Below are positions 27,353 to 35,268 of a DNA stretch of 52,541 bases, piece after piece. Within the stretch, counting starts at the first letter, position 1; every line of letters begins with the position of its first letter. The translations under genes were made by a program, and so were the position numbers. The DNA comes from Teichococcus coralli (GTDB taxonomy: Bacteria > Pseudomonadota > Alphaproteobacteria > Acetobacterales > Acetobacteraceae): NCBI RefSeq assembly GCF_009829925.1, contig NZ_SNVJ01000002.1, positions 351,378-403,918 on the forward strand, in the 5' to 3' direction. The notes below the pieces were generated by a model. It was not told the origin of the DNA and ran no database searches. It saw only the letters and a list, made by a program, of their open reading frames with translations.

Positions 27353-28144
27353 CCGGCCTTCCCGAAAGCCGCGGGAGGTTTCCCTGCCCCCTGCGTCTTG
27401 CGCGTAGCAATTTCCGGTAATCACCGGGACCCGCTTGGGAAGCGTCGCTCGGGCTGGCCTCGCTTCGGGCGAGGTGGCCGGCAGCAGTGGCGCCCAGAAT
27501 CCGCCCCTGCTTCGCCCGGCGTCGCGCCGGGCCTTGCGAGAGCGGCGGCAAGTCTCAGCCCCTCCGGCCTTGGGCAGTCGCGGGGTGCAGCGGGTGGCGC
27601 TTCGACGCCGGCCAGAGGCGCGGATGGCCGCGGGGGTGCGCGCGGTCAGGCCTTCCGGGAACGAGGTGCGGAACAACCGCTCGGAAGGCGAGCCATCCGG
27701 CTTGAGCCAGGGCATGCGGTCCGCGCCGGCGCCTCCTGGGCGCGAGCGAAGCCATGCCAGCTCAGCCTCAGGACCCCGCACGCGTGGCGCACCCGGACCC
27801 AGGAGCACCTGCGCCGGCGCGTTGCCGGCCTTTGATGCTGGGCCGGGCGGTGAAACCTGGAGGGGGGAGCCAGGGGGAGGAGCCAGGGGGGGGAGCCACG
27901 GCCTGTCCAGCCCGCTTGCCACAAGGCGCGGATCTCAGGCCCGCGGGGCGGCGCTTCGCGCATCGATCCACCGTTCCTTGCGGAACAGGCTGCAGGATCG
28001 GGGCGCGGTTCCTGCTTGGCCGATGCCATGGCCGACCATCGGCAAGGCGCGACACGACCGAAGCAGGGAGATGAGGCGCCACGCCTGGCCGCCAGGGCTA
28101 CCAGCCCGGCCACCGCATTTCGGCAGAAACCTCGCTGTTTCAGC
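27353..28144. other. long non-coding stretch
   Basis: About 0.8 kb without a credible gene on either strand; open frames are long only because stop codons are rare at this GC content, and their products are Arg/Pro/Gly-rich with no motif. It contains a G-rich tandem repeat (27861-27897). It may be decayed coding DNA. Confidence 0.5.
27861..27897 (+). repeat. short G-rich tandem repeat
   Basis: Three imperfect copies, AGGGGGGAGCC, AGGGGGAGGAGCC and AGGGGGGGGAGCC, in direct tandem. The G runs differ in length between copies, as expected from replication slippage, and could form a quadruplex. Confidence 0.6.
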
Positions 28145-28169
28145 GGAACCGATGCGCTCTCCCGGTGTT
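28145..28169 (+). promoter_or_regulatory. candidate EcfG-type general stress promoter
   Basis: GGAAC (28145-28149), a 16-base spacer and TGTT (28166-28169) resemble the alphaproteobacterial EcfG consensus GGAAC-N16/17-CGTT with one mismatch. It lies about 107 bases before the first gene of the stress-type operon. Confidence 0.45.
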
Positions 28170-28275
28170 GTCGAAGCATCCAGACCGACAGGCCATGGCT
28201 AAGCCATGTGCCGGACCGATTGGAGAGGGTGCGCAAGGTCGCGCCTGCTTAGCAGAACAAGACAGGAGGCGAGCC

Positions 28276-29031
28276 ATGAGTGATCAGCCTACTCTGCCAG
28301 GAGAACGCCGCGAGCCGTCACGCGATGCGAGGGCGGATCTTCAGGCGGCGGCGTCCGAAACTCAGGCAAAGGCCGGGGAAACCGCACGCAACCTCCGCGA
28401 TCAGGCGGGCGAAACCCTGCAGGCGGTGCGCGCTGAAGGGGAGGACCTTGCCGCCACCGCACGGGCGAAAGCTGAACAGGCGGTCGAGCAGCAGAAGGAA
28501 GCGGGCGCCGAGCAGGGCCACCAGCTGGCTGATGCCGTGCGGCGCGTTGCCGAGGACCTGGAGGATGCCTCGCCGGAGATCGCGCGGCACGTGCGCAGCG
28601 CGGCGGATTCGGTGGACAGCCTCGCCACCGCCCTGCGCGAGCGCAGCGTCGGCGACCTCGTGGGTGAGGTGAACGAGTTCGCGCGCCGGCAGCCGGTGGC
28701 CTTCTTCGGGGCGGCGATGGTGGCGGGCTTCGCCCTGACCCGGTTCGCCCGCAGCTCCGCCCGCGACACCTACCCGCCGCGCAGCACGGCAGGAAGCGGG
28801 AGCATGGCGCACCGCGCGGGTCGTCCCGCCTACGCAGCCGCGGACACGAACCGCAGCCCGACAATGGCGCCAGGCTGGGTGCCGGACGGCACCGACCGGA
28901 AGGGCTCCGCGGAAAGCGGCGAGCTCCGCCCAGCCACCATGCCCGCCGCCACGCTGGGCGGCGCCGCCGCGCACAAGCCGGGCACCGCAAGCCCCGGCAG
29001 CATGCCGGGCCCGACCGGAGGAACGCCGTGA
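28276..29031 (+). CDS. LEA/YqjD-like amphipathic helical protein
   Basis: A 251-residue protein. Residues about 10-120 are a charged Ala/Glu/Gln/Arg-rich helical region (ETQAKAGETARNLRDQAGET), resembling late-embryogenesis-abundant and apolipoprotein-type repeats. A short hydrophobic segment follows (QPVAFFGAAMVAGFALTRFA, about 137-156), as at the end of ElaB/YqjD/DUF883 proteins, then a disordered Pro/Gly/Ser-rich tail. RBS ggaggcgagcc before ATG 28276. First of three overlapping genes; probably a ribosome- or membrane-associated stress protein, by analogy only. Confidence 0.7.
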   Translation: MSDQPTLPGERREPSRDARADLQAAASETQAKAGETARNLRDQAGETLQAVRAEGEDLAATARAKAEQAVEQQKEAGAEQGHQLADAVRRVAEDLEDASPEIARHVRSAADSVDSLATALRERSVGDLVGEVNEFARRQPVAFFGAAMVAGFALTRFARSSARDTYPPRSTAGSGSMAHRAGRPAYAAADTNRSPTMAPGWVPDGTDRKGSAESGELRPATMPAATLGGAAAHKPGTASPGSMPGPTGGTP

Positions 29032-29423
29032 TGATGCCGGAAGCAAATCGCTCGGTCCCTGACCTGCTGGGCGACCTTGTCAACCAGACATCGACCCTGG
29101 TGCGCAAGGAGGTACAGCTCGCGCGCGCCGAGATGGGCGAGAAGGTCGGCCAGGTCGGCGCCTCGGCCGGCAGCATCGCCGCCGGCGGCGCGCTGCTGCT
29201 GGCGGCGCTCATCGTGCTGCTGCACGCGGTGGTCGCCTTTCTTGTCTATCTCGGCCTGTCCGTCTGGGTATCCGGGCTGATCGTCGGCGTGGTCGTCGCG
29301 ATCATCGGCTACATCCTGCTGCGCACCGGGCTGAACCGCCTGAAGGCCGCGAACCTCACCCCGCAACGGACCGTGACGCAGCTCTCCCGTGACGCGTCGG
29401 CAGCCAAGGAACAGGTGCGATGA
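29031..29423 (+). CDS. phage holin-like / YqjE family (DUF1469) membrane protein
   Basis: A 130-residue protein with an N-terminal amphipathic helix (DLVNQTSTLVRKEVQLARAE), two membrane helices (about 50-75 and 80-98; GGALLLAALIVLLHAVVAFL then GLIVGVVVAIIGYILL) and a polar tail. This is the YqjE layout, usually encoded next to YqjD as here. The ATG overlaps the upstream stop; a GTG at 29028 is a competing start with the same RBS. The stop overlaps the next start by four bases. Confidence 0.85.
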   Translation: MMPEANRSVPDLLGDLVNQTSTLVRKEVQLARAEMGEKVGQVGASAGSIAAGGALLLAALIVLLHAVVAFLVYLGLSVWVSGLIVGVVVAIIGYILLRTGLNRLKAANLTPQRTVTQLSRDASAAKEQVR

Positions 29424-30715
29424 GCGAGACCACGAACCCGAATGGCCAGTCCCCCGCCGAGATCGAGGAGGATGTCGAGCGCACCCGGGCCCGCGTCACC
29501 GATACCATCGAGGCGCTGCGGGAGCGCATGTCCCCCGGCCAGGTGATGGACCAGCTGGTGGACTATGCCCGTGAATCCGGCGGGCCGGAGTTGATGCGCA
29601 ACCTCGGCAGCTCGGTGCGCGACAACCCGTTGCCGCTTCTGCTCGTCGGCGTCGGGCTCGGCTGGATGATGCTTTCCAGCGGCAAGCGCCCGGTGACCTA
29701 CCCGGCCACCCGCGCGCCCGAACCGCATCAGGCGTTGCTGCCGCCGCCGCCGCATAGCTCCGTTCCGGGCCTGGGCACCCGCGCCGGCGAGGCGGCCCGC
29801 CATGCCGGCGAAGGCGCGCGGAGCACGATGGCAGGGATGCGCGACCGCGCGGCCTCCGGTGCCGGCACCGTGCGCGACACCACCTCCAGCGCCTATGCGG
29901 CCGGCAGCAGCATGGCCAGCCGTGCAACGGGCGCGGTGAGCGACACTGCCTCCAGCGCCTATTCCGCAGGGGCGGACGCAGCGAACCGCGCTGCGGGCGC
30001 GGTGGGCGATGCCGCGTCACGCGCGGGCGCCACGGCCTCCAGCCTGGCGGACCAGGCTTCCGAGGGGCTGACCAGCGCAGGCCGCGCCGTACGCGCCACC
30101 TACCACGATACAACGGACAGCATGGCGCGCGGCTATGATGCCGCCTCGTCCCAGGCCGCCATGCTGGCGGACCGCGCACGCGGCGGGCTGAACTACGTCG
30201 CGCAGGAACAGCCGCTGCTCTTCGGGGCGCTGGGGCTGGCCCTGGGCGCCGCGCTCGGCGCTCTGTTGCCGCGCACGCAGACCGAGGACCGCCTGATGGG
30301 CGAGGCCAGCGACGCCGCTGCCGACCGCGTCACCGAGGCGGTGCAGGAAGGCTACGAGCAGGTCAAGGAAACCGCTGGCGAGCACCTTGAGCGCGGCAAG
30401 GAAAAGCTCCAGGAAACCTATGATCGTTCGCAGGACGAGCTGCGCAAGAGCGACCTGTCCGTCCAAAAGGTGGCCGATGTCGTCACCGGCGCCGCATCCG
30501 AGGTGAAGAAGACTGCCACGGACACGGCGCAGGGGCTGAAAGAGGAAGCGAAGAACGGCATCGAGACGGCCAGCGGAGAAGGCACGAGCACGGAAAAGGC
30601 GGAGAAGAATGAGCGGGCCGAGGTGAAGCCCGTCTCGACCACCTCTCCCGCCGCCTCCGTGACGCCGCCGCCCTCCGGCTCGGTGCCGCCCCGTCCCACG
30701 CGGCCGCCCTTCTGA
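29420..30715 (+). CDS. DUF3618 domain protein with Ala-rich repeats
   Basis: A 431-residue protein. The N-terminal DUF3618 domain (about 12-85) begins SPAEIEEDVERTRARVTDTI and ends in a hydrophobic stretch (DNPLPLLLVGVGLGWMML). The long middle (about 115-245) is Ala/Ser-rich with two 22-residue repeats. A second hydrophobic segment follows (FGALGLALGAALGALLP, about 268-285), then a charged coiled-coil-like tail (EGYEQVKETAGEHLERGKEK) and a Pro-rich end. Third gene of the operon (ATGA overlap), followed by a good terminator. Probably envelope-associated; function unknown. Confidence 0.8.
   Translation: MSETTNPNGQSPAEIEEDVERTRARVTDTIEALRERMSPGQVMDQLVDYARESGGPELMRNLGSSVRDNPLPLLLVGVGLGWMMLSSGKRPVTYPATRAPEPHQALLPPPPHSSVPGLGTRAGEAARHAGEGARSTMAGMRDRAASGAGTVRDTTSSAYAAGSSMASRATGAVSDTASSAYSAGADAANRAAGAVGDAASRAGATASSLADQASEGLTSAGRAVRATYHDTTDSMARGYDAASSQAAMLADRARGGLNYVAQEQPLLFGALGLALGAALGALLPRTQTEDRLMGEASDAAADRVTEAVQEGYEQVKETAGEHLERGKEKLQETYDRSQDELRKSDLSVQKVADVVTGAASEVKKTATDTAQGLKEEAKNGIETASGEGTSTEKAEKNERAEVKPVSTTSPAASVTPPPSGSVPPRPTRPPF
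29885..30016 (+). repeat. two-copy 66-bp in-frame tandem repeat (22-residue unit)
   Basis: Units at 29885-29950 and 29951-30016 encode SSAYAAGSSMASRATGAVSD plus TA, and SSAYSAGADAANRAAGAVGD plus AA. A 22-residue unit (two 11-mers) is the periodicity of LEA group 3 and apolipoprotein amphipathic helices. Confidence 0.7.
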
Positions 30716-30767
30716 CGGAGAGCCGGGGCGCCCGAACGGCGTCCTGGCTGCCATCGCACGCTCCGGC

Positions 30768-30802
30768 AGGGGCCTGGGGATCCTCCCCGGGCCCCTTTCC
30801 TT
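30768..30802 (+). terminator. terminator of the stress-type operon
   Basis: AGGGGCCtGGGG pairs with CCCCgGGCCCCT (12 bp with one T-G) around loop ATCCT, followed by a T/C-rich tract (ttccttg). Confidence 0.8.
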
Positions 30803-30861
30803 GTGGCGGCGGGAACCGCCGTGGGCGCGGGAGGTTGGTGGAAAGCACAAGGAGCCTGCCG

Positions 30862-31737
30862 ATGACCCAGCAAATCCCCGTTGACGAGGCGGCTGCCACC
30901 GGTGCGGTTCTGGACGACGGCACCCGCGAGGTTGCTCCGGATCTCGCCTATAAGCGGCTTGCCATCGTCAACGTCGCCTTCTGGGGGCAGCCGGGCGCGC
31001 CGGGCTGGGTGCTGGTGGATGCCGGCCTTCCGGGTACGGCCGGCCTGATCCGGCGGGCCGCGGCGGAGCGCTTCGGCGACCATGCGCCCGCCGCCATCGT
31101 GCTGACCCATGGCCACTTTGACCACACCGGCGCACTGGCCACGCTGGCCGAGGCATGGCAGGTGCCGGTCTACGCGCATCCGCTGGAGCATCCCTATCTG
31201 AACGGCCAGGCTTCCTACCCGCCGCCGGACCCCTGGGTGGGCGGCGGGGTGATGGCGCTGATCTCCCCGGCCTTTCCCCGTGGCCCAGTGGATGTGGCCG
31301 GCAGGCTGCGCGCGCTGCCGGAGGATGGCAGCGTTCCGCCCATGCCGGGCTGGCGCTGGCTGCACACACCGGGCCATGCCCCCGGCCATGTCTCGCTCTG
31401 GCGTGAGAACGACCGCCTGCTGCTGGCCGGCGACGCCGTGATCACCACCGCCCAGGAAGCTGCCTATGGCGCCGTGACGCAACAGACCGAGCTGCACGGA
31501 CCGCCGAAATACTTCACGCCGGACTGGGAGTCCGCGCGGGCTTCCGCGCGGCGGCTCGCCGCGTTGGAGCCGGAGAGCCTGCTCACGGGCCATGGGCAGG
31601 CGCTGAAGGGCAGCGGGATGCGCGAGGCGCTGCACCACCTGGCGCGCGACTTCGATTCGGTCGCGGTGCCGAAGAAGGGCCGGTATGTCGGCCATGCCGC
31701 CCGCGCGGAGGATGGCTCGGCCTACCGCCGGCCCTGA
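30862..31737 (+). CDS. MBL-fold metallo-hydrolase
   Basis: A 291-residue metallo-beta-lactamase-fold hydrolase. The zinc motif THGHFDH is at 82-88, followed by the third His in PGHAPGHVSLW, the bridging Asp in LLAGDAVIT and a late His in LLTGHGQALKG. No signal peptide is seen. The fold covers glyoxalase II, lactonases, RNases and others; none of those subfamily signatures is decisive. RBS aaggagcc before ATG 30862. Stands alone, convergent with the DUF892 gene. Confidence 0.88.
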   Translation: MTQQIPVDEAAATGAVLDDGTREVAPDLAYKRLAIVNVAFWGQPGAPGWVLVDAGLPGTAGLIRRAAAERFGDHAPAAIVLTHGHFDHTGALATLAEAWQVPVYAHPLEHPYLNGQASYPPPDPWVGGGVMALISPAFPRGPVDVAGRLRALPEDGSVPPMPGWRWLHTPGHAPGHVSLWRENDRLLLAGDAVITTAQEAAYGAVTQQTELHGPPKYFTPDWESARASARRLAALEPESLLTGHGQALKGSGMREALHHLARDFDSVAVPKKGRYVGHAARAEDGSAYRRP

Positions 31738-31745
31738 AACGCGTT

Positions 31746-31772
31746 GCGCCGCACGGCTGGACCGTGCGGCGC
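31746..31772. terminator. 11-bp perfect hairpin between convergent genes
   Basis: GCGCCGCACGG (31746-31756) pairs perfectly with CCGTGCGGCGC (31762-31772) around loop CTGGA. It lies between the stops of the MBL and DUF892 genes and can serve both strands, though it lacks a T tract. Confidence 0.6.
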
Positions 31773-31794
31773 GAAGCGGCGGCAAGGGCGGCTG

Positions 31795-32298
31795 TCAGGC
31801 AGCCTTGGCGGCGGCCGGGTTGATCTGCTTGTTCGCCATATCGTTCAGCAGCGTGTCGGTCTGCTTCTCCTCGTTCAACGTCTCCTCAAGAAGCTGAACG
31901 ATATCCTTCTTCCCGATCGCCTTGGCCCAGGCGACCAGCGCGCCATAGCGCGCCATCTCGTAGTGCTCGATGGCCTGCGCGCCTGCGATCAGGCCGGCGT
32001 CGCGCACCGGCGAGGGCTCCTTCGCCTCGTCCAGCAGTTCCTCGCACTCCTCGACAAGGCCGTTGAGCGCCTCGCAGGTGATGCCCTGCGCCCGCTTGCC
32101 GAGTGCCTCGAACACCTGCTGCAGCCGCTCGATCTGCGTCTGGGTCTGCTCGCGATGATGCATGAAGGCGTCGCGAAGCTGCTCGTTCTGCGCCGCCTTG
32201 GCCATTTTCGGAAGCGCCTTCAGGATCTGCCGCTCCGCGTAGTAGACGTCCTTCAGCGTATGCAGAAACAGGTCGTCGATGGACTTGATGCCGGCCAT
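31795..32298 (-). CDS. DUF892 (YciE/YciF) ferritin-like protein
   Basis: A 167-residue all-helical protein of the YciF family: MAGIKSIDDLFLHTLKDVYY, then AERQILKALPKMAKAA, HHREQTQTQIERLQQVFE and AIEHYEMARYGALVAWAK. The E/H-rich helices form a ferritin-like four-helix bundle with a potential di-metal site. Family members are induced by general stress, which fits the neighbouring stress operon. The C-terminus ends in a short Ala/Lys tail. Confidence 0.92.
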   Translation of the reverse strand: MAGIKSIDDLFLHTLKDVYYAERQILKALPKMAKAAQNEQLRDAFMHHREQTQTQIERLQQVFEALGKRAQGITCEALNGLVEECEELLDEAKEPSPVRDAGLIAGAQAIEHYEMARYGALVAWAKAIGKKDIVQLLEETLNEEKQTDTLLNDMANKQINPAAAKAA

Positions 32299-32432
32299 GT
32301 GAAAAATTCCTGTGCTGGCTTTGAACCGCGCCGAATGGCGCCTGCTGCGATAACCGGCGGCCGCAGCACAGGTTGCGGCTGCCGCTGCCTCGCTCCAGCC
32401 TCTCCCCCAGGCGAGAGCGGCGCCCGCCTGCA

Positions 32433-33218
32433 TCACTCTCCCTTGAACGAGGGAGGGCGCTTGCCGAAGAAGGCGGCCTTTCCCTCCACATGATCCTGCG
32501 TCAGGAACAGCAGTGACTGGTAGTGGCGCTCCTGGTTCAGCGCGGCATCCAGCCCTTCCGCAAGCATCTGCTTGGTCAGCGCGACGGCGGTGGGCGCCTG
32601 CGCGGCGACGATGCGCGCCCGCGCCATGGCGGCATCCAGGACCGCGCCACGCGGCGCGAGCTGGTCCACGAGGCCGATCCGCGCCGCCTCCTCGGCGGCG
32701 ATCGGCTCGCCATAAAGCAGGATTTCGCGTGCCCGTGCATGCCCCACCCGTAGCGGCAGGGTATAGGCCAAGCCAAGATCGGCCATCAGCCCGACCTTGC
32801 CGAAGGCGGCGATGAAGTTGGCGTCCGCCGCCGCGACCACCGTGTCGCAGGCGCAGGCCAGCGACAGGCCGGCACCCGCGCACCAGCCTTCGACCGCCGC
32901 GATGACGGGCGTGGATCCGGCGACCATCAGCCGGATCATCTCATGCGCCGCGCGCAACCGCTCGCGGCCTTGCAGGGGGCTGCGAACATCCATGCCCGAC
33001 AGGTCGCCGCCGGAACAGAAGGTGCCGCCCGCGCCGGTGACGACCACCGCGCGGATCTCCGGATCCCCCTCCACCCGATCCATGATCCGCAGCATCTGCT
33101 GCCGCAGCGCCGGGGCCAGCGCATTGCGCCGCGCCGGGTAGTCGATTGTCAGCAGAAGGACCGCACCGTCACGCTCCTCGATGACGCGCATCGGCGCGCC
33201 GTCAGCCAGTTCGGCCAT
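32433..33218 (-). CDS. enoyl-CoA hydratase/isomerase family protein
   Basis: A 261-residue crotonase-fold enzyme. Oxyanion-hole regions are TFCSGGDLSG (about 66-75) and VEGWCAGAGLSLACACD (about 109-125). In the catalytic position the FGKVGLMADLGLAYTLP block has D147 where hydratases have Glu, as in PaaG-type isomerases, so an isomerase is as likely as a hydratase. Divergent from the IclR regulator with 90 bases between them; probably a satellite of the acyl-CoA gene cluster at 35-47 kb. Confidence 0.88.
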   Translation of the reverse strand: MAELADGAPMRVIEERDGAVLLLTIDYPARRNALAPALRQQMLRIMDRVEGDPEIRAVVVTGAGGTFCSGGDLSGMDVRSPLQGRERLRAAHEMIRLMVAGSTPVIAAVEGWCAGAGLSLACACDTVVAAADANFIAAFGKVGLMADLGLAYTLPLRVGHARAREILLYGEPIAAEEAARIGLVDQLAPRGAVLDAAMARARIVAAQAPTAVALTKQMLAEGLDAALNQERHYQSLLFLTQDHVEGKAAFFGKRPPSFKGE

Positions 33219-33275
33219 GTCCCCTCCAGCGCCCCGCAGGGCATCACGCTTTGCGCCCGATGCGCGGCAGGCTAC

Positions 33276-33310
33276 ATTCCGTATTCAGGAAAGCAATCGG
33301 AATATCGAAT
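33276..33310. promoter_or_regulatory. candidate IclR operator in the divergent iclR/enoyl-CoA hydratase region
   Basis: ATTCCG (33276-33281) and CGGAAT (33298-33303) form an inverted repeat, with the inner sequence TTCC-N7-GGAA (33277-33291). The element reaches the IclR start codon, as expected for autoregulation. Related TTCCG/CGGAA elements occur at 34111-34131 and 46891-46904. Confidence 0.45.
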
Positions 33311-34121
33311 GGATACGCAGGCATCCGCAGGGGAGCGCGATCCGTCCAGCCAGCGGGACGTCGGCGCGGTCATTCATGCCATCCGCATCCTGCAGCACCT
33401 GGCCGCGGCCACGGGGCCGCTGGGCGTGGCGGCGGTGGCGCGCGGCACCGGAATCAGCCCGAGCACCTGCTTCAACATCCTGCGGACACTGACGCGGGCC
33501 CGCTTCGTCGCCTTCCGCGAGCAGGACAAGACCTATTCGCTCGGCCTCGCGGTGGCCGAGCTGGCGGCGGGCTTCCTCGGCGTCAGCCATGCCGAGCTGA
33601 TCCGGCCCGAGCTGGAGCGGCTGGCGCTGAACTACGACATGCTGATCGTGCTCTGGCGCGTCACGGAGGATGGGCACATCGTGCTGATCGACCGGGCGCA
33701 CAGCCACACCGCCGTGCGCGTCGAGATGCGGCTCGGGTTGCGCCTGCCGATGCTGGTGGGCGCCGTCGGCCGCTGCGTCGCCGCCGCGCTCGACCTTCCG
33801 CAGGCCGAGCTGCGGCGGCGCTTCGCCACCTTGCGCTGGCAGGCACCGCCCAGCTTCGAGGCGTATCTCGCCGACGTCGAGGCGGCGCGCGAGAGCGGCT
33901 GGAGCCTGGACAACGGGCAGCTCTACCGCGGTCTCATCACCATCGCCGCGCTGATCACCGATCAGCACGGCCAGCCGCGCTTCGGGCTGAGCGGCATCAC
34001 CATCGCCGGGCAGCATTCGCCGGAGATCTTCGGCCAACTCGGGCGGGAACTGCGCGAGGTTGCCGGCTTTGCCGCCCGTGCGCTGTTCCCGGCCAGCGCA
34101 ATGCTGCAGAATACCGAATAG
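33309..34121 (+). CDS. IclR family transcriptional regulator
   Basis: A 270-residue regulator with an N-terminal winged helix-turn-helix (about 17-80; AVARGTGISPSTCFNILRTL) and a C-terminal GAF-like effector domain (about 95-260; VLIDRAHSHTAVRVEMRLGL, VGAVGRCVAAALDL). Start ATG at 33309 has no close RBS (an aggaaag lies 16 bases upstream), so it may be leaderless. It sits between an enoyl-CoA hydratase and a Bug-type binding protein, a common arrangement for carboxylate catabolism. Confidence 0.9.
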   Translation: MDTQASAGERDPSSQRDVGAVIHAIRILQHLAAATGPLGVAAVARGTGISPSTCFNILRTLTRARFVAFREQDKTYSLGLAVAELAAGFLGVSHAELIRPELERLALNYDMLIVLWRVTEDGHIVLIDRAHSHTAVRVEMRLGLRLPMLVGAVGRCVAAALDLPQAELRRRFATLRWQAPPSFEAYLADVEAARESGWSLDNGQLYRGLITIAALITDQHGQPRFGLSGITIAGQHSPEIFGQLGRELREVAGFAARALFPASAMLQNTE

Positions 34122-34131
34122 CATTCCGAAT
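34111..34131. promoter_or_regulatory. direct repeat AT(A/T)CCGAAT before the Bug-type gene
   Basis: ATACCGAAT (34111-34119) and ATTCCGAAT (34123-34131) are repeated with a 12-base period and overlap the end of the IclR gene. They resemble halves of the IclR-type element at 33276-33310 and may control the binding-protein gene. Confidence 0.4.
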
Positions 34132-34222
34132 CAGGGATGACAGGCTGGGCCGGATGAGGCTCAATTCCTTCCAGCGCTCGACGCCGACAGTGAGGCGAGC
34201 GGCAAGGAGGAACTCTCGAACC

Positions 34223-35224
34223 GTGATCCACTTCAAGCGCCGCGCCCTGCTGGGCGCCGGAACCCTCGCCATGGGCGGGCTGATGATGGAGCGCCGCGCC
34301 GGAGCGCAGCCTGCCTGGCGCCCGAGCCAGACTGTCCGCATCGTCATTCCCGCCGCCGCTGGCGGCACCACCGACATCATGGGCCGCCTTCTGGCGCCGC
34401 ACCTGCAGCAGCGCTGGGGCCAGCCTGCCGTGGTGGAGAACAAGTCCGGTGCCGGCGGCACGCTGGGCGCTGCCGAGGTCATGCGTGCGAAGCCGGATGG
34501 CCATACGATCCTGATCAGCAACATTGGCCCGCAGGCCATCGCCTATTCGCTGTTCAGCAATCTGCCCTACAAGGCCGAGGACTTCATCCCGGTTTCCAAC
34601 ATGATCCGGGGCCCGAACGTGCTGATGGTGCACCCTTCCCTGCCGGTGAAGACGGTGCCGGAGTTCATCCGCCATTTGAAGGGGAACCCGGGCAAGCTGA
34701 ACTACAGCACCTCCGGCCCGGGGCAGTCGCCGCATCTGGCCGGCGTATGGTTCCACCAGCTCACCGGCACGCAGGCCACTGCCATCCATTACCGCGGCGC
34801 TGGCCCGGCGATGACGGCGATGATGGCCGGCGACGTGGACTTCGGCTTCGACAACCTGACCAGCTCGGTCGGCCAGATCAAGGATGGCCGGGTGCGCGCG
34901 CTTGGCGTCACCAGCGCCGACCGCAGCTTCCAGATGCCGGATCTTCCGGCCCTGCGCGAGACGCTTCCCGAACTGGCGGAATACGACGTCAACACCTGGT
35001 TCGGCGCCTTCTATCCGGCCGGCACGCCACGCGCCGCGGTGGACGCGCTGAACGCCGAGATCAAGGCGTTGCTGGAAATGCCTGCGACGAGGCAGCGCTT
35101 TGCCGAAATGGGCGGCGTACCCGCCTATGGCACGCCGGAGGAGTATGCCGCCTTTGTTCGCGCCGAAACGGCGAAGTGGGGCGGCGTTGTCCGAAAGGAG
35201 GGCCTGAAAATGGACCTCGGCTGA
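34223..35224 (+). CDS. Bug family (TctC-like) tripartite tricarboxylate transporter substrate-binding protein
   Basis: A 333-residue periplasmic binding protein. A signal sequence is visible (FKRRALLGAGTLAMGGL ... GAQPA). The mature protein shows Bug family signatures: VRIVIPAAAGGTTDIMGRLL, the ENKSGAGGTLGAAEV loop and KPDGHTILI. Bug proteins bind carboxylates. GTG at 34223 is preferred over ATG 34154 because it follows an aaggagga RBS (about 12 bases) and starts the signal sensibly. No TctA/TctB permease is adjacent; orphan Bug genes are common in this group. Confidence 0.9.
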   Translation: MIHFKRRALLGAGTLAMGGLMMERRAGAQPAWRPSQTVRIVIPAAAGGTTDIMGRLLAPHLQQRWGQPAVVENKSGAGGTLGAAEVMRAKPDGHTILISNIGPQAIAYSLFSNLPYKAEDFIPVSNMIRGPNVLMVHPSLPVKTVPEFIRHLKGNPGKLNYSTSGPGQSPHLAGVWFHQLTGTQATAIHYRGAGPAMTAMMAGDVDFGFDNLTSSVGQIKDGRVRALGVTSADRSFQMPDLPALRETLPELAEYDVNTWFGAFYPAGTPRAAVDALNAEIKALLEMPATRQRFAEMGGVPAYGTPEEYAAFVRAETAKWGGVVRKEGLKMDLG

Positions 35225-35268
35225 AATACGCGGCGAGAGGGGGCACCGCCTCCCTCCCGCCGGTCCGG

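Noticed and set aside
27861..27897. G-rich repeat considered as a CRISPR-like array
   Set aside because: Units are only 11-13 bases with no spacers and no cas genes nearby.
27435..28202. 255-codon plus-strand frame in the gap before the stress operon
   Set aside because: Arg/Gly/Pro/Ser-rich, no RBS, no motif; long frames arise by chance at this GC content.
32299..32432. Second EcfG-like promoter before the DUF892 gene
   Set aside because: The best minus-strand match (GCAAC-N16-GGTT) has mismatches in both boxes, too weak to list as a feature.
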